Notes under the pieces: model-generated
Told to the model about the DNA's origin: nothing
Databases searched by the model: none
Seen by the model: the letters and a program-made list of their open reading frames with translations, nothing else
Translations under genes and position numbers: made by a program
DNA from: QHXW01 sp963768075
GTDB taxonomy: Bacteria; Acidobacteriota; Terriglobia; Bryobacterales; Bryobacteraceae
Length of the DNA stretch: 64,000 bases
Direction of reading: 5' to 3'
Assembly (NCBI GenBank): GCA_963768075.1
Contig: CAVYHD010000007.1
Location: 152,847 to 216,846 of the forward strand
Shown here: positions 9,650-20,760 of the stretch, piece by piece
Layout of the letters: the number at the start of each line of letters is the position of its first letter
How positions within the stretch are numbered: position 1 is the first letter of the stretch

Positions 9650-12114
9650 CTAGGCCGTTGGCAGAGCCGTCGTGTTGAGGACCCGGCGCACGGTAGTGAG
9701 CAGTTGGTCCCGCCCAATCGGTTTCAACAGAGTGGCGCAGGCGCCGAGCAGCGCGGCCGCCCGAAGGAACTGGCCCTCGAACGCTCCCGACGCGGCGATG
9801 ATTTTCAGATTCGGCTGCTCGCTCCGGATCGCGCGAATGGTTTCAATTCCCTCCGATTCCGGCATCACCAGGTCCGTAATCACCAGGTCGAGGTGCCGCC
9901 CCCTGACAATCTGTAAAGCTTCCGCGCCGTTGGTGGCAGAAACGACTTCGTAACCTTCCCCCCGAAGGAGTTGTTCGAACAACTGCCGGATCCCAGTCTC
10001 ATCATCCACCACGAGGATCGCGCCACAGCTGCCAGCGCGCGCGAGCACCTCTCGCACTTTGCCAGCCAAACTCAACGCCGTGAATGGCTTCGGGACATAA
10101 TCCACGCCCGGATCCAGCAGACCTTGATGCGTGATCGCATTTCCACTATATCCCGGACATATACAGCACTTTGATTCCCGGCTTGAGTTGCTTCATCCGC
10201 TCCGCCAGCTCCCGGCCGGTCATTCCCGGCATGATGACGTCGGTCAACAGCAAATGAATGGGCTCCAGTATGCATCTTGGCGAGCATGAGAGCATCCTCG
10301 CCATGGGAGCCTTCGAGAACACGGTAACCATAGCTCGTCAATACCTTAGCGGCCAGGGTCCGTACTTCCTGCTGGTCTTCCACCAGCAGGATTGTCTCGG
10401 AACCGCCGGCAACGGTTACGACGGGCCCGCATCGTCCTCGGTAGTCGAGCTACGCCTGCAAACGCCGGAAGGTAGATGCGGAAGCCGTGCCTTTGCCCGG
10501 CTCACTGTAAACCGAGATGAATCCACCGTTCTGTTTGACGATCCCGTACGCTGTCGACAACCCCAGGCCCGTACCTCGGCCTTGCTCCTTGGTGGTGAAG
10601 AACGGGTCAAAGATGCGCTGCAATGTCTGTTGGTCCATACCGACCCCGTTGTCAGTTACGTCGAGCAGTACGTAGCGGCCTGGCGCCACGCCATGATGCT
10701 TTTCGACGTAACTCGCGTCGAGTTCGGTATTGGCGGTCTGAATAACGAGCTTGCCCCCGGCAGGCATGGCATCCCGCGCGTTCACTGCCAGGTTCAAGAG
10801 CACCTGATTGATCTGGCCGGCATCGGCTACCACCTGGCGCAACGAATCGTCGCACAGCGTCAGGATTTCGATATCCTCTCCCATCACCCGGCGGAGCATG
10901 TTTTCGGAATCGGCCACGAGCGAGTTGAGGTTGATCGGCTTGGGCTCGATAATCTGCTTCCGGCTGAAGGCGAGCAGTTGCTGCGTTAGCCCCGCGCCCC
11001 GTTCGCCGGCTTTCCGGATCTCGGATGCATGGTTTCTGAGTGTGTCCGCCGGATTCATTTCGCTCAGCAGCAAGTCGCCATAGCCGTTGATGATGGTCAA
11101 CAGGTTATTGAAGTCGTGAGCTACGCCACCTGCCAGTCTTCCGATGCTCTCGAGTTTTTGCGCCTGCTGAAGCTGTTGCTCCAGCTTGGAACGCTCTTTG
11201 GTCTGGCGCCGGAGGGTCAACCATAGCCAGGTGGTGAACAACAGGAGCGCCAGCAGACTGGTGACGCCCATGGCGAGCCAGCGCACTCTCCTGCGCGCAG
11301 TCGTTAGGCCCTCGACTGCTTCGGTGGTCAGGCTCGGGAAAAAACCCCATCGCTCGACGATCAGCGCCATCGTGCCATCATCCGCCATCGCCGTCATCTC
11401 GTCACGGAGCTGGTCCGCGACGTCCGCGGCGCGGAAGGACGATGCCAATCCCATCAACCCCCGGGGCGCGTGGGACGGGACAACCTTCAGCGCCTTCCTG
11501 GCATCGCCGGACAGAAGAGCCGATACGGCGGCGAACTGGTCCAAATAGGCCGCATCGGCGCGGCCTTCGGTCACCGCGGCCACGGCCGCCCGGCTGGAGT
11601 CCACGATCACGGGGTTCATATCGGGCAAGAGGCTCTTCAGAACGGCCCGGTGAATACCAAAATCCAAGAAGCTGATGCGCGCCCTCCGGAGCTGCTCGAG
11701 GTTTTGGAATGGTCCGTCCACCCTAACCAGAAAGCAGGTCTCCGTCACCAGGTAGGGATCGGTGAGGTGAACCAGTCTCCGCCGCTCCGGCCGGATGGTG
11801 AGTAGCACCCAAAAGTCCAGATTGCCATTGCGGATGGGATCAGTCGCCGAGCCCGCCAGTTGGGTCCACTCGAGCCGTATGCCGCGACGCCGGGCCGCAG
11901 TCTGTACGAGTTCCACCGCGAGGCCCGTGGGCGCACCGTCCTGTCCCCGAAAATGGAAGGGGGCGTCACTCCCGTACCCGATGCGGTACACGCGCCGCGG
12001 ATCCAGTTTGTGCCGGCCGAATGTCAGCCATCCCGCGATGGCCAACCCGATACCGGCGACAGTGACAGCGATTACCGTGCCTCTAACCCATCCGTTCAAC
12101 GCAAACCTCCTCAA
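9650..12114 (-). CDS. Hybrid histidine kinase: SBP-type sensor, HisKA/HATPase, two receiver domains (frameshifted)
   Basis: The first 550 residues are intact: an N-terminal membrane helix, a family 3 solute-binding domain (residues about 40-260, starting YRIGYGSDAPFHF), a second helix (WLAMGVTSLLALLLFTTWLW), a HisKA box with the phosphorylated His in LAGGVAHDFNNLL, and an HATPase domain with DNGVGM and GRGTGLGLSTAYG. After a frame slip near 10450 come two receiver domains. The first is broken near 10300 and 10130; the second is intact with VVDDETG and the acceptor Asp in VITDLVMPES. The protein probably senses a periplasmic solute and signals by phosphorelay. The frame breaks look like the assembly noise seen elsewhere. 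Confidence 0.8.
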
Positions 12115-12118
12115 ATGA

Positions 12119-12432
12119 GATCCTTAGTCAGGAGAGAAACGACAGAAGACCGATATGACCGAGCCGCGCTCGTGAGTTAGCAGCGCAACCGATGAACTTC
12201 CACCGCCCAGGCGTGCCGGGCGGAAACCGAGGACCTGGACCGCGCAGTCAAGGCGGTGCGCAAGTTTCTGGTGACAGGATTAGTTTGGCAAAACCTCGAA
12301 CTGCCCGGAAGTTATCAGGATGTTAGCTAACCGTTTGCCGGCATGCCGGGCCAAAGACAAAAGACAAAAGTCAAAAATCAAAAGCGAAATGGTGCCTCAC
12401 CGAAAGCGATTTGATATCATCCGTGAGCGACC
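12119..12432. other. Intergenic stretch, no gene seen
   Basis: About 310 bases between the divergent kinase and flavoprotein genes. Neither strand has a convincing coding frame. The right part contains a short purine-rich tract of imperfect CAAAAGA-type units (about 12353-12382) and a small GC palindrome (GCCGGCATGCCGG, near 12337). The promoters of both neighbours should lie here, but I could not pick a clear -35/-10 pair. Confidence 0.5.
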
Positions 12433-13781
12433 GTGAACAAACGAACCTTCCTCAATGTGGTCTCGGCCGCCATAGCCAGCCCCGTCATCGCGACCCTCTC
12501 CGCCTGGGCGGAGAAGCAGAAGCTGACCAACTGGGCGGGGAACCTCACTTACAGTACGGATCGCCTGCAGGAGGCCGCTTCGGTCGAGCAGATCCGCTCC
12601 CTTCTGCGATCCGAGGATAAAGTGAAGGTGCTCGGCACGCGGCACTGCTTTCAACTCCATTGCGGACAGCCGGCACAATCTGCTGTCGCTGAAGCCGATG
12701 CACGAGGTGGTTGCGCTCGACGCGGGCGCCCGCACGGTGACGTCGATGCGGGCATCACGTACGGCCAGCTCGGCCCGTACCTCGATAGCAAGGGCTTTGC
12801 GCTGCACAACCTGGCTTCGCTGCCCCACATCTCGGTCGCCGGAGCCTGCAGCACCGCTACGCACGGCTCGGGCGAGAAGAATGGCAACCTCGCCACCGCG
12901 GTCTCCGGCCTCGAAATCGTCACCGCGGCGGGCGAGGTGGTGAAACTCTCTCGCAAGACCGACGGCGAAGTCTTCCGCGGAGCCGTGGTCGGGCTTGGGA
13001 GCTCTCGGCGTGATCACCCGGATCACCCTCGATATTCAGCCGACCTATGCCGTGCGGCAGTACGTCTATGAGAACCTGCCGCTCGCTCAGATGAAGGAGC
13101 ACTTCGACGAAATTCAAGTCGAGCGGCTACAGCGTCAGCCTGTTCACCGACTGGCAGAAACAGCGCATCAATGAGCTCTGGATCAAGAGCCGCGTCGGAG
13201 ACGGGCAGGCATTCGCGGCGCCCCCGGAGTTCTTCGGCGCGAAGCTCGCAACCCGGAACCTTCACCCGATTGCCGAGCTTTCCGCGGAGAACTGCACGGA
13301 GCAGATGGGGGTGCCCGGCCCCTGGTACGAGCGGCTGCCCCACTTCCGCATGGGCTTCACTCCCAGCGCCGGGAAAGAGCTCCAGTCGGAATACTTCGTG
13401 CCCCGGCGCAACGCCGTCGACGCGATTCTGGCGGTCGAGCGGTTGCGCGACCAGGTGACTCCGCACCTGCTGATCTCGGAGATCCGCACGATCGCGGCCG
13501 ACGATTTATGGATGAGCACCTGCTACCGGCGGCCCAGCGTAACGATCCACTTCACCTGGAAGCAGGACTGGCCCGCGGTCAGGCGCCTGCTTCCTGTCAT
13601 TGAAAGGGAACTCTCGCCATTTCAGCCCCGGCCTCACTGGGGCAAGCTGTTCACGCTGCCGCCGGCCGAGCTCCGATCGAGATATGAAAAGCTGGCCGAT
13701 TTCATCCAACTGGCGACGAAGTACGATCCGAAGGGGAAGTTCCGCAACGACTTCTTGAACACCAACCTCTTCGCGGGTTAA
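12433..13781 (+). CDS. FAD-linked oxidase of the alditol/sugar-lactone oxidase group, Tat-like signal (frameshifted)
   Basis: A VAO-fold flavoprotein that oxidises a polyol or sugar with oxygen as likely acceptor. The N-terminus carries an export-type segment (NKRTFLNVVSAAIASPV). The FAD-binding domain shows LGTRHCF, whose His is the covalent FAD site in alditol oxidases, and SVAGACSTATHGSG. The C-terminal PHWGKLF motif is typical of D-arabinono-lactone/alditol oxidases. Three slips (near 12655, 12735 and 13000) and another near 13120 break the frame, while the last 158 residues are intact to the TAA at 13779-13781. The start GTG at 12433 gives the signal sequence directly. The substrate is not determinable. 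Confidence 0.8.
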
Positions 13782-13820
13782 TTGAGGACTTGGGGACCTC
13801 GGCGCCTGCCCGCGTGGATC

Positions 13821-13967
13821 TCAGAAATCCGGGCTGCGGTCAGACGGGATGCGGCGAAGATAATCGCGCATCCTCCGATTCTCGTTAAGCGTGCTTCGCG
13901 TTTTCAATGCCCGCGCGATTGCAAGTACGGCGGCCAGGCCGATCACGCATCCGAGGACAACCAACAT
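13821..13967 (-). CDS. Small single-helix membrane protein, hypothetical
   Basis: A 48-residue frame beginning MLVVLGCVIGLAAVLAIARA, a typical membrane helix, followed by a basic, Arg-rich tail ending RRIPSDRSPDF. An upstream in-frame ATG at 14006 would add 13 residues. It fills an otherwise empty gap between two plus-strand genes. The helix-then-basic-tail layout favours a real small protein, but no family is recognised and no strong ribosome binding site is seen, so this is tentative. Confidence 0.35.
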   Translation of the reverse strand: MLVVLGCVIGLAAVLAIARALKTRSTLNENRRMRDYLRRIPSDRSPDF

Positions 13968-14148
13968 GCTGTGGAGATTATAACCTGGAAGCTCCGCCGG
14001 CCCCACGGCTTCCCGACCGCGCGATGAGCTAATATGTGGAGCGGCGATGTCTCACCGATCAGGCGGTCTTAACCGGTTCCGCGCGAATCACCCGATCTCG
14101 GCTGACGGCAAGGTTCGCGTCTCAGAGATGAGCAGGTAACCGCGCTTC

Positions 14149-15678
14149 ATGCGGCCCATTTTGAACCAGGAATTTGAAGCACACCGGCCCGCTATCGCCC
14201 GGGAGGCCCTGTTATGCTTCGCCGCAATTCTGTTCCTCTTCATGCTCACGAACAATGGGCACGACAACTCGGAGCAGGCATGGTACAGCTACCGGGTGGC
14301 GAAGCAGATGCTCACGGCCCACGCCATCGGATTTGACGAACCGCAAACGGGTGTCTTCAATCGGGCTCCCAACGGCCGCTACTATGAGTCGTACGAGTTG
14401 GGCAACGCGGTGTTCCTATTGCCCATGACGTGGCTCAACGAACATTTGCGGAGTATTCTGATCCCCCGAGTGGGCGAAGCCAAAGCGCTTTTTGTCTGGC
14501 GGTTCGTGTTCGCGTCCATGTCGCCGATTGAATGTGCAGCCGGCTTGGCCCTGATTTTCGCCATGCTGCGGACTTCGTTCGGGCAGACGCGGCGCCGGGC
14601 GCTGGCTAACGTGCTGATACTGGGATTTTGTTCCTACTATTGGAACTATTCCAGAAATCTCGCCGACAGCGTTCTTTGTTGCACGCTTCTCTGTGCGGCC
14701 ACTTTGCTGCTGTTCTCGTTCGGCCGAAGCTTAAGTACGCGGCGATTGATTCTCGCGTTCTGCTTTCTGGGCCTCGGCTTGACCACGCGGGTGACTATGC
14801 TCGTTCCGATTGCCGCCGCATTCCTGTACTTAGGTTCCGTTCTGCGCCTGGATTGGAGGCGCCTGGTGAGGACGTCGATCCTTGCCGCGGCCACTCTTCT
14901 CCCTTTTGTGACCTGGCAGATGTATTACAACCATCTCCGCACAGGCAATGCCTTGATGAGCCCGCTCGAAGCGTTCTATAAAGCCGATAACGGACTCACC
15001 GGGGATCTGGTCACGCATGTTCCCGGCCTTCTCATCAGCCCCGGAAAAGGCATTTTTGTTTACGCGCCTCCTGTTTTCCTGGCGTTGTTTTGCTTCCCCG
15101 CCTTTTTCAGGCGTTATCGCGCGGAGGCATTGTATACCGGCGCAATCGGACTGGCCTGGCTGGCGCTTCACGCCAGGCTCGCGAACAACTGGTACGGAGC
15201 CTGGGGATGGGGGCCGCGGCACTTCATCGCGGTCACGCCGATTCTGGCCCTTCCGTTCCTGGTCTCGGGGTGCCGGGTTTTTGCATCCAAGTGGAAGCTT
15301 GTCTTTGCCGGGCTTTGCCTGTTTTTTGGATTTGTACTCGCCACATCGGCCACGATTGGCGACTGGCTCTACCGGCTCGAATTCGCATTCTCGCAAGGGC
15401 GGGGGGATCGGCTGATCTGGAGTCTCAGGGAAAATCAGGCCGTTGACATGATGGCTTCCTCGGGCCGTAATGTCGCGCGGCTGTTCACCGATATCCCGTT
15501 CGATATCGTACCGGGCTCATCGGCCATGAATCAGCGCGCCTCGAACACAGTAAATGTGTGGCTGGTGACGGCTTATCAGCAAGGCATCCCGGGCATTGCC
15601 GTGGCGCTGGCAGCGTTGCTGTTAATATCGCTGACGGCCGGCTCATTTTGGTTTCTGATGCGCCTGCCTGATGGGTAA
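14149..15678 (+). CDS. Multi-pass membrane protein, GT39/ArnT-like glycosyltransferase
   Basis: An intact 509-residue protein with about ten to twelve predicted membrane helices and an early periplasmic loop containing NNGHDNSEQAWYSYRVA. The acidic NGHDNSEQ segment after the first helix sits where GT39/GT83 lipid-linked sugar transferases keep their catalytic acidic residue. These enzymes move a sugar from a polyprenyl carrier to protein or lipid in the periplasm. Helices include EALLCFAAILFLFML and KLVFAGLCLFFGFVL. It stands alone, with about 370 bp before it. Acceptor and donor are unknown. Confidence 0.65.
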   Translation: MRPILNQEFEAHRPAIAREALLCFAAILFLFMLTNNGHDNSEQAWYSYRVAKQMLTAHAIGFDEPQTGVFNRAPNGRYYESYELGNAVFLLPMTWLNEHLRSILIPRVGEAKALFVWRFVFASMSPIECAAGLALIFAMLRTSFGQTRRRALANVLILGFCSYYWNYSRNLADSVLCCTLLCAATLLLFSFGRSLSTRRLILAFCFLGLGLTTRVTMLVPIAAAFLYLGSVLRLDWRRLVRTSILAAATLLPFVTWQMYYNHLRTGNALMSPLEAFYKADNGLTGDLVTHVPGLLISPGKGIFVYAPPVFLALFCFPAFFRRYRAEALYTGAIGLAWLALHARLANNWYGAWGWGPRHFIAVTPILALPFLVSGCRVFASKWKLVFAGLCLFFGFVLATSATIGDWLYRLEFAFSQGRGDRLIWSLRENQAVDMMASSGRNVARLFTDIPFDIVPGSSAMNQRASNTVNVWLVTAYQQGIPGIAVALAALLLISLTAGSFWFLMRLPDG

Positions 15679-15720
15679 TGGTGAAATTCCGGCGGTAGGG
15701 CGAGCCACAAGAACCGGCGC

Positions 15721-16650
15721 TCAGAGCCGCACGGCGTTGCGCGAGATGTATTCGTCCAGCGATTTGTCCGGCCCGATATAGTGAAACTCTTCGCCGTAAT
15801 TCAGACCGTACTTCCGGCCAACCACGCGATCACGATTTTCGACGGCTACTTTCGTGAATTCGTGAATCGCGGCGCTCTCGTCGCCCGCAAGAGCGGGCAA
15901 ACGGAGGTTACGTTTCGCAACTGACGCATTGAGATCCTTGATCATGTGGGTCATCATAGTTCGGCACGACCGGAGGCAGGAAAGTTTCGTTTCCACCGTG
16001 GGACCGATATCGACGACGCGATTCACGAGCTGCGGACCTCTGGCGAAATAGTATTTCTCCTTGACACTGTGCGGCTTTAGGCCCGCGGCGGAATGCTCCG
16101 GCATATCCAGGTGGCCACCCGACATCCAACACGCCGCTTCCACGGCCTGCGCAGTGACGTAATGATCGGGGTTTTCTTCGTAGTGGCCCCAGGGATCGTA
16201 GCTGAAAACGGTGTCGACCTTGAGCAGGCGAAATAGAAAGATCAGACGGGCGCGTATTTCGGTGCGCGCCACACCGTCCATGCGATGGTTCCGGTAGCTG
16301 AGATCGAAGGCCTGCTTCAACCCCGATGCTTTCAAAAACTCGCCGGTGTCACGCTCATTGGCCGCGACGGTTTCCCCCAGAGTGAGATCATAGGAGTCCT
16401 TCTCGTCGTTGCTGGTCCGGATAAAATATCCGGCATAACCCTCGTTGAGGAGTTTGGCCACCGTGCCGCAAGCAAAGAACGGTCCGTCATCCAGATGAGG
16501 CGTGACGAGCGCCAGCACCTTTCCCTTGTGCGGCTGTCCAGCTGCCGCCCGTTCAATGAACACGTCAGCGGCGGAAGCCGGTGTTTGGGCAGACAGTTGC
16601 GACGCACCGAACAGACCAACCGCACCACCAAAGAAATCGCGCCGTTCCAT
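15721..16650 (-). CDS. Exported PIG-L/LmbE-family N-acetyl deacetylase
   Basis: An intact 309-residue zinc-dependent deacetylase of the PIG-L family, which removes N-acetyl groups from amino sugars or related conjugates. The metal motif appears as TPHLDDG (the family's HPDD), and a second His lies in PDHYVTAQAVE. An RRDFFGGAVGLFGASQ segment at the N-terminus looks like a Tat signal. It is the last gene of a three-gene minus-strand operon, after a DUF1080 protein and a Gfo/Idh/MocA protein, 39 bp downstream of the former. The three may act together on exported or scavenged sugars. Confidence 0.85.
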   Translation of the reverse strand: MERRDFFGGAVGLFGASQLSAQTPASAADVFIERAAAGQPHKGKVLALVTPHLDDGPFFACGTVAKLLNEGYAGYFIRTSNDEKDSYDLTLGETVAANERDTGEFLKASGLKQAFDLSYRNHRMDGVARTEIRARLIFLFRLLKVDTVFSYDPWGHYEENPDHYVTAQAVEAACWMSGGHLDMPEHSAAGLKPHSVKEKYYFARGPQLVNRVVDIGPTVETKLSCLRSCRTMMTHMIKDLNASVAKRNLRLPALAGDESAAIHEFTKVAVENRDRVVGRKYGLNYGEEFHYIGPDKSLDEYISRNAVRL

Positions 16651-16689
16651 AGAAAGATTCTCCCATGCTTAAGCTGGCACCGAACTGGC

Positions 16690-17517
16690 CTAATGGTCCA
16701 GCTTGCGGATCTTAATGTTGCGAAACCAGGCTTCATTACCGTGGTTCTGGAGGGAAATCGGGCAGTCTTTCTTCGGCTGCGTGGCCAGCAGATCGTAAAC
16801 GTGAGGCGCGACTCCCCACCGGGATTTGATACCTTGCAGCGCGTCGGTGGAATCGAGCGCTGAGTCGACTACCTTGACGCCGTTCATCCAATGCTCCACG
16901 TGATTTCCGCGCAACACGATGACCGAGTGGTTGAACTCCCCGACCGGCTTGGTCAGTCGTGCTGATGGCGCAACCATGTCATAGAGCGCTCCGGAGGTGT
17001 GCTTGAGTCCGTTTCGCGCATCCGCGTTCAGATCATCATCCAGCATCTGATATTCGAAGCCGATCACGTAGTCTTGACCCTTGCTGGGCCGCCCGGCAAC
17101 AGGATCGTGGAACGACCGTTCAACGGTCTGCTCGAACTTTTGTTTCCCATCTGGTGCAACAAAGAGATGTTTTTGGATCCGATACTTGACCCCGCTATTG
17201 CCCCGCGGCGAGATGCGCCAGTCGAAAGCCAGCTCGAAGTCGCGGAAGTCTTCCTTCGTAAACAGGTCTTCCGTGATCCGGGGATGCGCCGTGGCTTTCA
17301 GGCAGCCATCTTCGATGGTCCAGGCGTCACCCGCGGGCGACTTCAGCCGCGGATCGTCCCACCCGTTCATCGTTTTTCCGTCGAACAGCAGCGTCCAGCC
17401 GGCCCGCTGCTCGTCTAGCGTCAAAGCATTCGGTGGATCCGGGCTAGCGGAATAACACACCAGACTTGAAACGGCCGCGCATAAAATCCCACTGAACGCT
17501 GCTCTCCGTTTTGTCAT
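16690..17517 (-). CDS. DUF1080 (3-keto-disaccharide hydrolase-type) secreted protein
   Basis: An intact 275-residue protein with a signal peptide (AAFSGILCAAVSSLVCYSAS) and one DUF1080 beta-sandwich domain recognisable from GWTLLFDGKTMNGW, GNSGVKYRIQK and the C-terminal RNIKIRKLDH. Members include 3-keto-glucoside hydrolases that cleave sugars already oxidised at C3. The start ATG directly follows the stop of the upstream Gfo/Idh/MocA gene (TAAATG), so the two are surely cotranscribed. An oxidoreductase next to a keto-sugar hydrolase fits an oxidise-then-cleave pathway, which is inference. Confidence 0.85.
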   Translation of the reverse strand: MTKRRAAFSGILCAAVSSLVCYSASPDPPNALTLDEQRAGWTLLFDGKTMNGWDDPRLKSPAGDAWTIEDGCLKATAHPRITEDLFTKEDFRDFELAFDWRISPRGNSGVKYRIQKHLFVAPDGKQKFEQTVERSFHDPVAGRPSKGQDYVIGFEYQMLDDDLNADARNGLKHTSGALYDMVAPSARLTKPVGEFNHSVIVLRGNHVEHWMNGVKVVDSALDSTDALQGIKSRWGVAPHVYDLLATQPKKDCPISLQNHGNEAWFRNIKIRKLDH

Positions 17518-18635
17518 TTATTCTTTCTCATTTCCCAATGCGATTTTCTTTCCGGTTCGCGCTGATTCCCGCGCCGCGGCCAGAATCTCGGTGACGATCA
17601 TGTTGTTCTCGATCGAGGACAAGCCCTCCGGCTTCCGCTTGCCCCGCACGACCGAAAGAGGTACGAAACCGAGTCCCGCTTGTCGGCCGGCAGCGGACCT
17701 GGCCGGCGCGCTGGCTGCTGGAGCCCCGGCAGTTTCACTTGCAGCAAATCGCCGCCGGTAGCGACCGCGTATCCGCGCTCGCCGTAAACCTCGAAGTCCT
17801 TGCGGCTGAACGGCCAATTCCAGGATGCCTGAATGATCCCTTGCGCTTTCGGGTATTCCAACAGAATGGTGGCTTCATCGTCCACCTGCGCGTAGATCTG
17901 CGGCTTGATCTGCTGGGTCAAGGCAGTAACGGAGAGCGGCCTCTGATTATCCATCATCCAGGTCATGAGATTGGCGCCGTAACAACCGAAATCAAACAGG
18001 GCGCCGGCGCCATTCTTGACCGGATCGGTGAGCCAAGCGAGAAACTCCGGCTGCACGTGGATCTCCTTGGGCCCCTCGTGCCCGTCCATGGCTACCATTT
18101 TGCGAATGTCTCCTGCGGCGCGTTGCTCCTTGAGCAGGGTCCACATCTCGCCGTGGCTCGGATACCACGAGGTCTCATAGTTAACGATCACGTGAATGCC
18201 GGTGCGCGCCGCCGCACTCTGAATGATTCGGGCGTGCTCCATGCTGACGGCCAAAGGCTTCTCCATCATCACGTCGATATGCCGCGCCGCACACGCCTCC
18301 ACCACCGTGGGATGGTCGTAAGTGTTGGTGAATGAGGCGACGGCCTCCGGCTTGACCCGGTTCAACATATCCGCAAGATCAGTGAAAAATAAAGCACGAT
18401 CGAGCGTGAATTCCTGCGCGTATCGCTGTTGAAGCACGGCGTCGGGATCAAAGATTCCGACGATTTGAACATCTTTGCGGCCCTTAATGGCATGTAGAAA
18501 CCCATCCACATGGCCGTGCACCAGTCCGGCAATCGCCACGCGAAGCGGCTTTTGGGAGCCGGCATCGGGCGCAGCCCCAAGCAACACGGTAAGCGCAAGG
18601 AATGAAAACGCGAACCGGCGGGCCAAAAGCGACAT
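17518..18635 (-). CDS. Exported Gfo/Idh/MocA-family oxidoreductase (one frameshift)
   Basis: A NAD(P)-dependent sugar oxidoreductase with a signal peptide (MSLLARRFAFSFLALTVLLG). I chose the ATG at 18635 because it starts the signal directly; an upstream ATG at 18683 adds an unlikely extension. The Rossmann part begins LRVAIAGLVHGHVDG and the catalytic region includes MMEKPLAVSMEHA. The frame slips near 17660, after which the protein ends with AARESARTGKKIALGNEKE and a TAA touching the next start. It leads the three-gene operon with DUF1080 and PIG-L genes. The single slip is probably a sequence error. Confidence 0.85.
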
Positions 18636-18753
18636 GAGCCAGCCTGCATGATAGCAGTCCGGCGGGTTCCTGCTGTAGTACAATAACCGGTATCACTAAG
18701 TTCCACGATCGGACCTGTTTTGCAATCGAGTTCCGCAAATAGTGGATAGGTTT

Positions 18754-18842
18754 GGACAGGTGGCCGAGCGGCTAATGGCAACAGACTGTAAATCTGTCGC
18801 TCCTTGCGGGCTACGGAGGTTCGAATCCTCCCCCGTCCACCA
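18754..18842 (+). tRNA. tRNA-Tyr (GTA)
   Basis: A class II tRNA of 89 bases with a long variable arm. The anticodon loop CTGTAAA carries GTA, the T arm is GGTTCGAATCC, and the CCA end is encoded at 18840-18842. The acceptor pairs GGACAGG with CCCGTCC with one A-C mismatch. It is followed by tRNA-Thr and tuf, a common bacterial order. Confidence 0.95.
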
Positions 18843-18881
18843 GAACTGGAAGGGTTTTCGAGCCTTTATAGAGTTTTCAGG

Positions 18882-18957
<76 letters not shown>

Positions 18958-18997
18958 GAGTTCAGCCTGCGGTAGTTCTTGATTCTGAGGAAGAGAC

Positions 18998-20188
<1,191 letters not shown>

Positions 20189-20200
20189 GGAGCGAGACTA

Positions 20201-20352
20201 ATGCCGAGCGAAATCATTACGTTCCAGTGCACCGAGTGCAAGAACCGGAACTATTCGAACACAAAGAACAAGAAGACGACGACCGAGCGGCTGGAAATGA
20301 AGAAATTCTGCCCCAATGCCGCAAGCACCAGCCGCACAAGGAAATCAAGTAG
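20201..20352 (+). CDS. rpmG: 50S ribosomal protein L33 (one frameshift)
   Basis: A 50-residue zinc-ribbon ribosomal protein. It begins MPSEIITFQCTECKNRNY and continues KKTTTERLEMKKFCP. One base is lost near 20312, so the last part, CRKHQPHKEIK, reads in the neighbouring frame to the TAG at 20350-20352. Both Cys pairs of the zinc site are present after correction. It lies 12 bp after tuf. Confidence 0.93.
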
Positions 20353-20378
20353 AACTGGGTAATGTCCGCCGGTGGCCC

Positions 20379-20453
20379 AGGGGCGTAGGTTTAACGGCAG
20401 ACCAGCGGTCTCCAAAACCGCGAGTGGGGGTTCGAATCCCTCCGCCCCTGCCA
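20379..20453 (+). tRNA. tRNA-Trp (CCA)
   Basis: A 75-base tRNA with acceptor AGGGGCG pairing to CGCCCCT, anticodon loop CTCCAAA giving CCA, T arm GGGTTCGAATCCC, and an encoded CCA end. Its place between rpmG and secE is conserved in many bacteria. Confidence 0.96.
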
Positions 20454-20522
20454 GTTTCAAACCGGCGGGAGTGGTCCAGAGCGTTCCTCCTGACCCGGAA
20501 ACCACCAGCGCGAGAAGAGATT

Positions 20523-20746
20523 ATGGCAGGCGCGTTAGAAGGCATCAAAGAGTGGCTCGAAGACACGGCGAATTACTTCACGGAACTGCAGCGAGATGAA
20601 GCGGGTGACATGGCCGAACCGCGACAGGTGCGTCCACCACCGTCGTCGTCATCCTGAGCGTTTTCGCTTCGCGGCGTACTTTCAGATCGTCGATACGCAT
20701 TCTGACCCGCACAGTAAACCGGGTCTGTAACGTTCTGGCGAAATAG
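20523..20746 (+). CDS. secE: Protein translocase subunit SecE (frameshifted)
   Basis: The small essential subunit of the SecYEG channel. It starts MAGALEGIKEWLEDTANYF. After one shift near 20590 the diagnostic MKRVTWPNRDQV motif appears, and after a second (near 20622) comes the single membrane helix TTVVVILSVFAFAAYFQIV. It ends YNVLAK at the TAG of 20744-20746, about 74 residues in all. Position before nusG is the classical one. The shifts are sequence errors. Confidence 0.9.
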
Positions 20747-20760
20747 AGGCGGGTGCTTCC

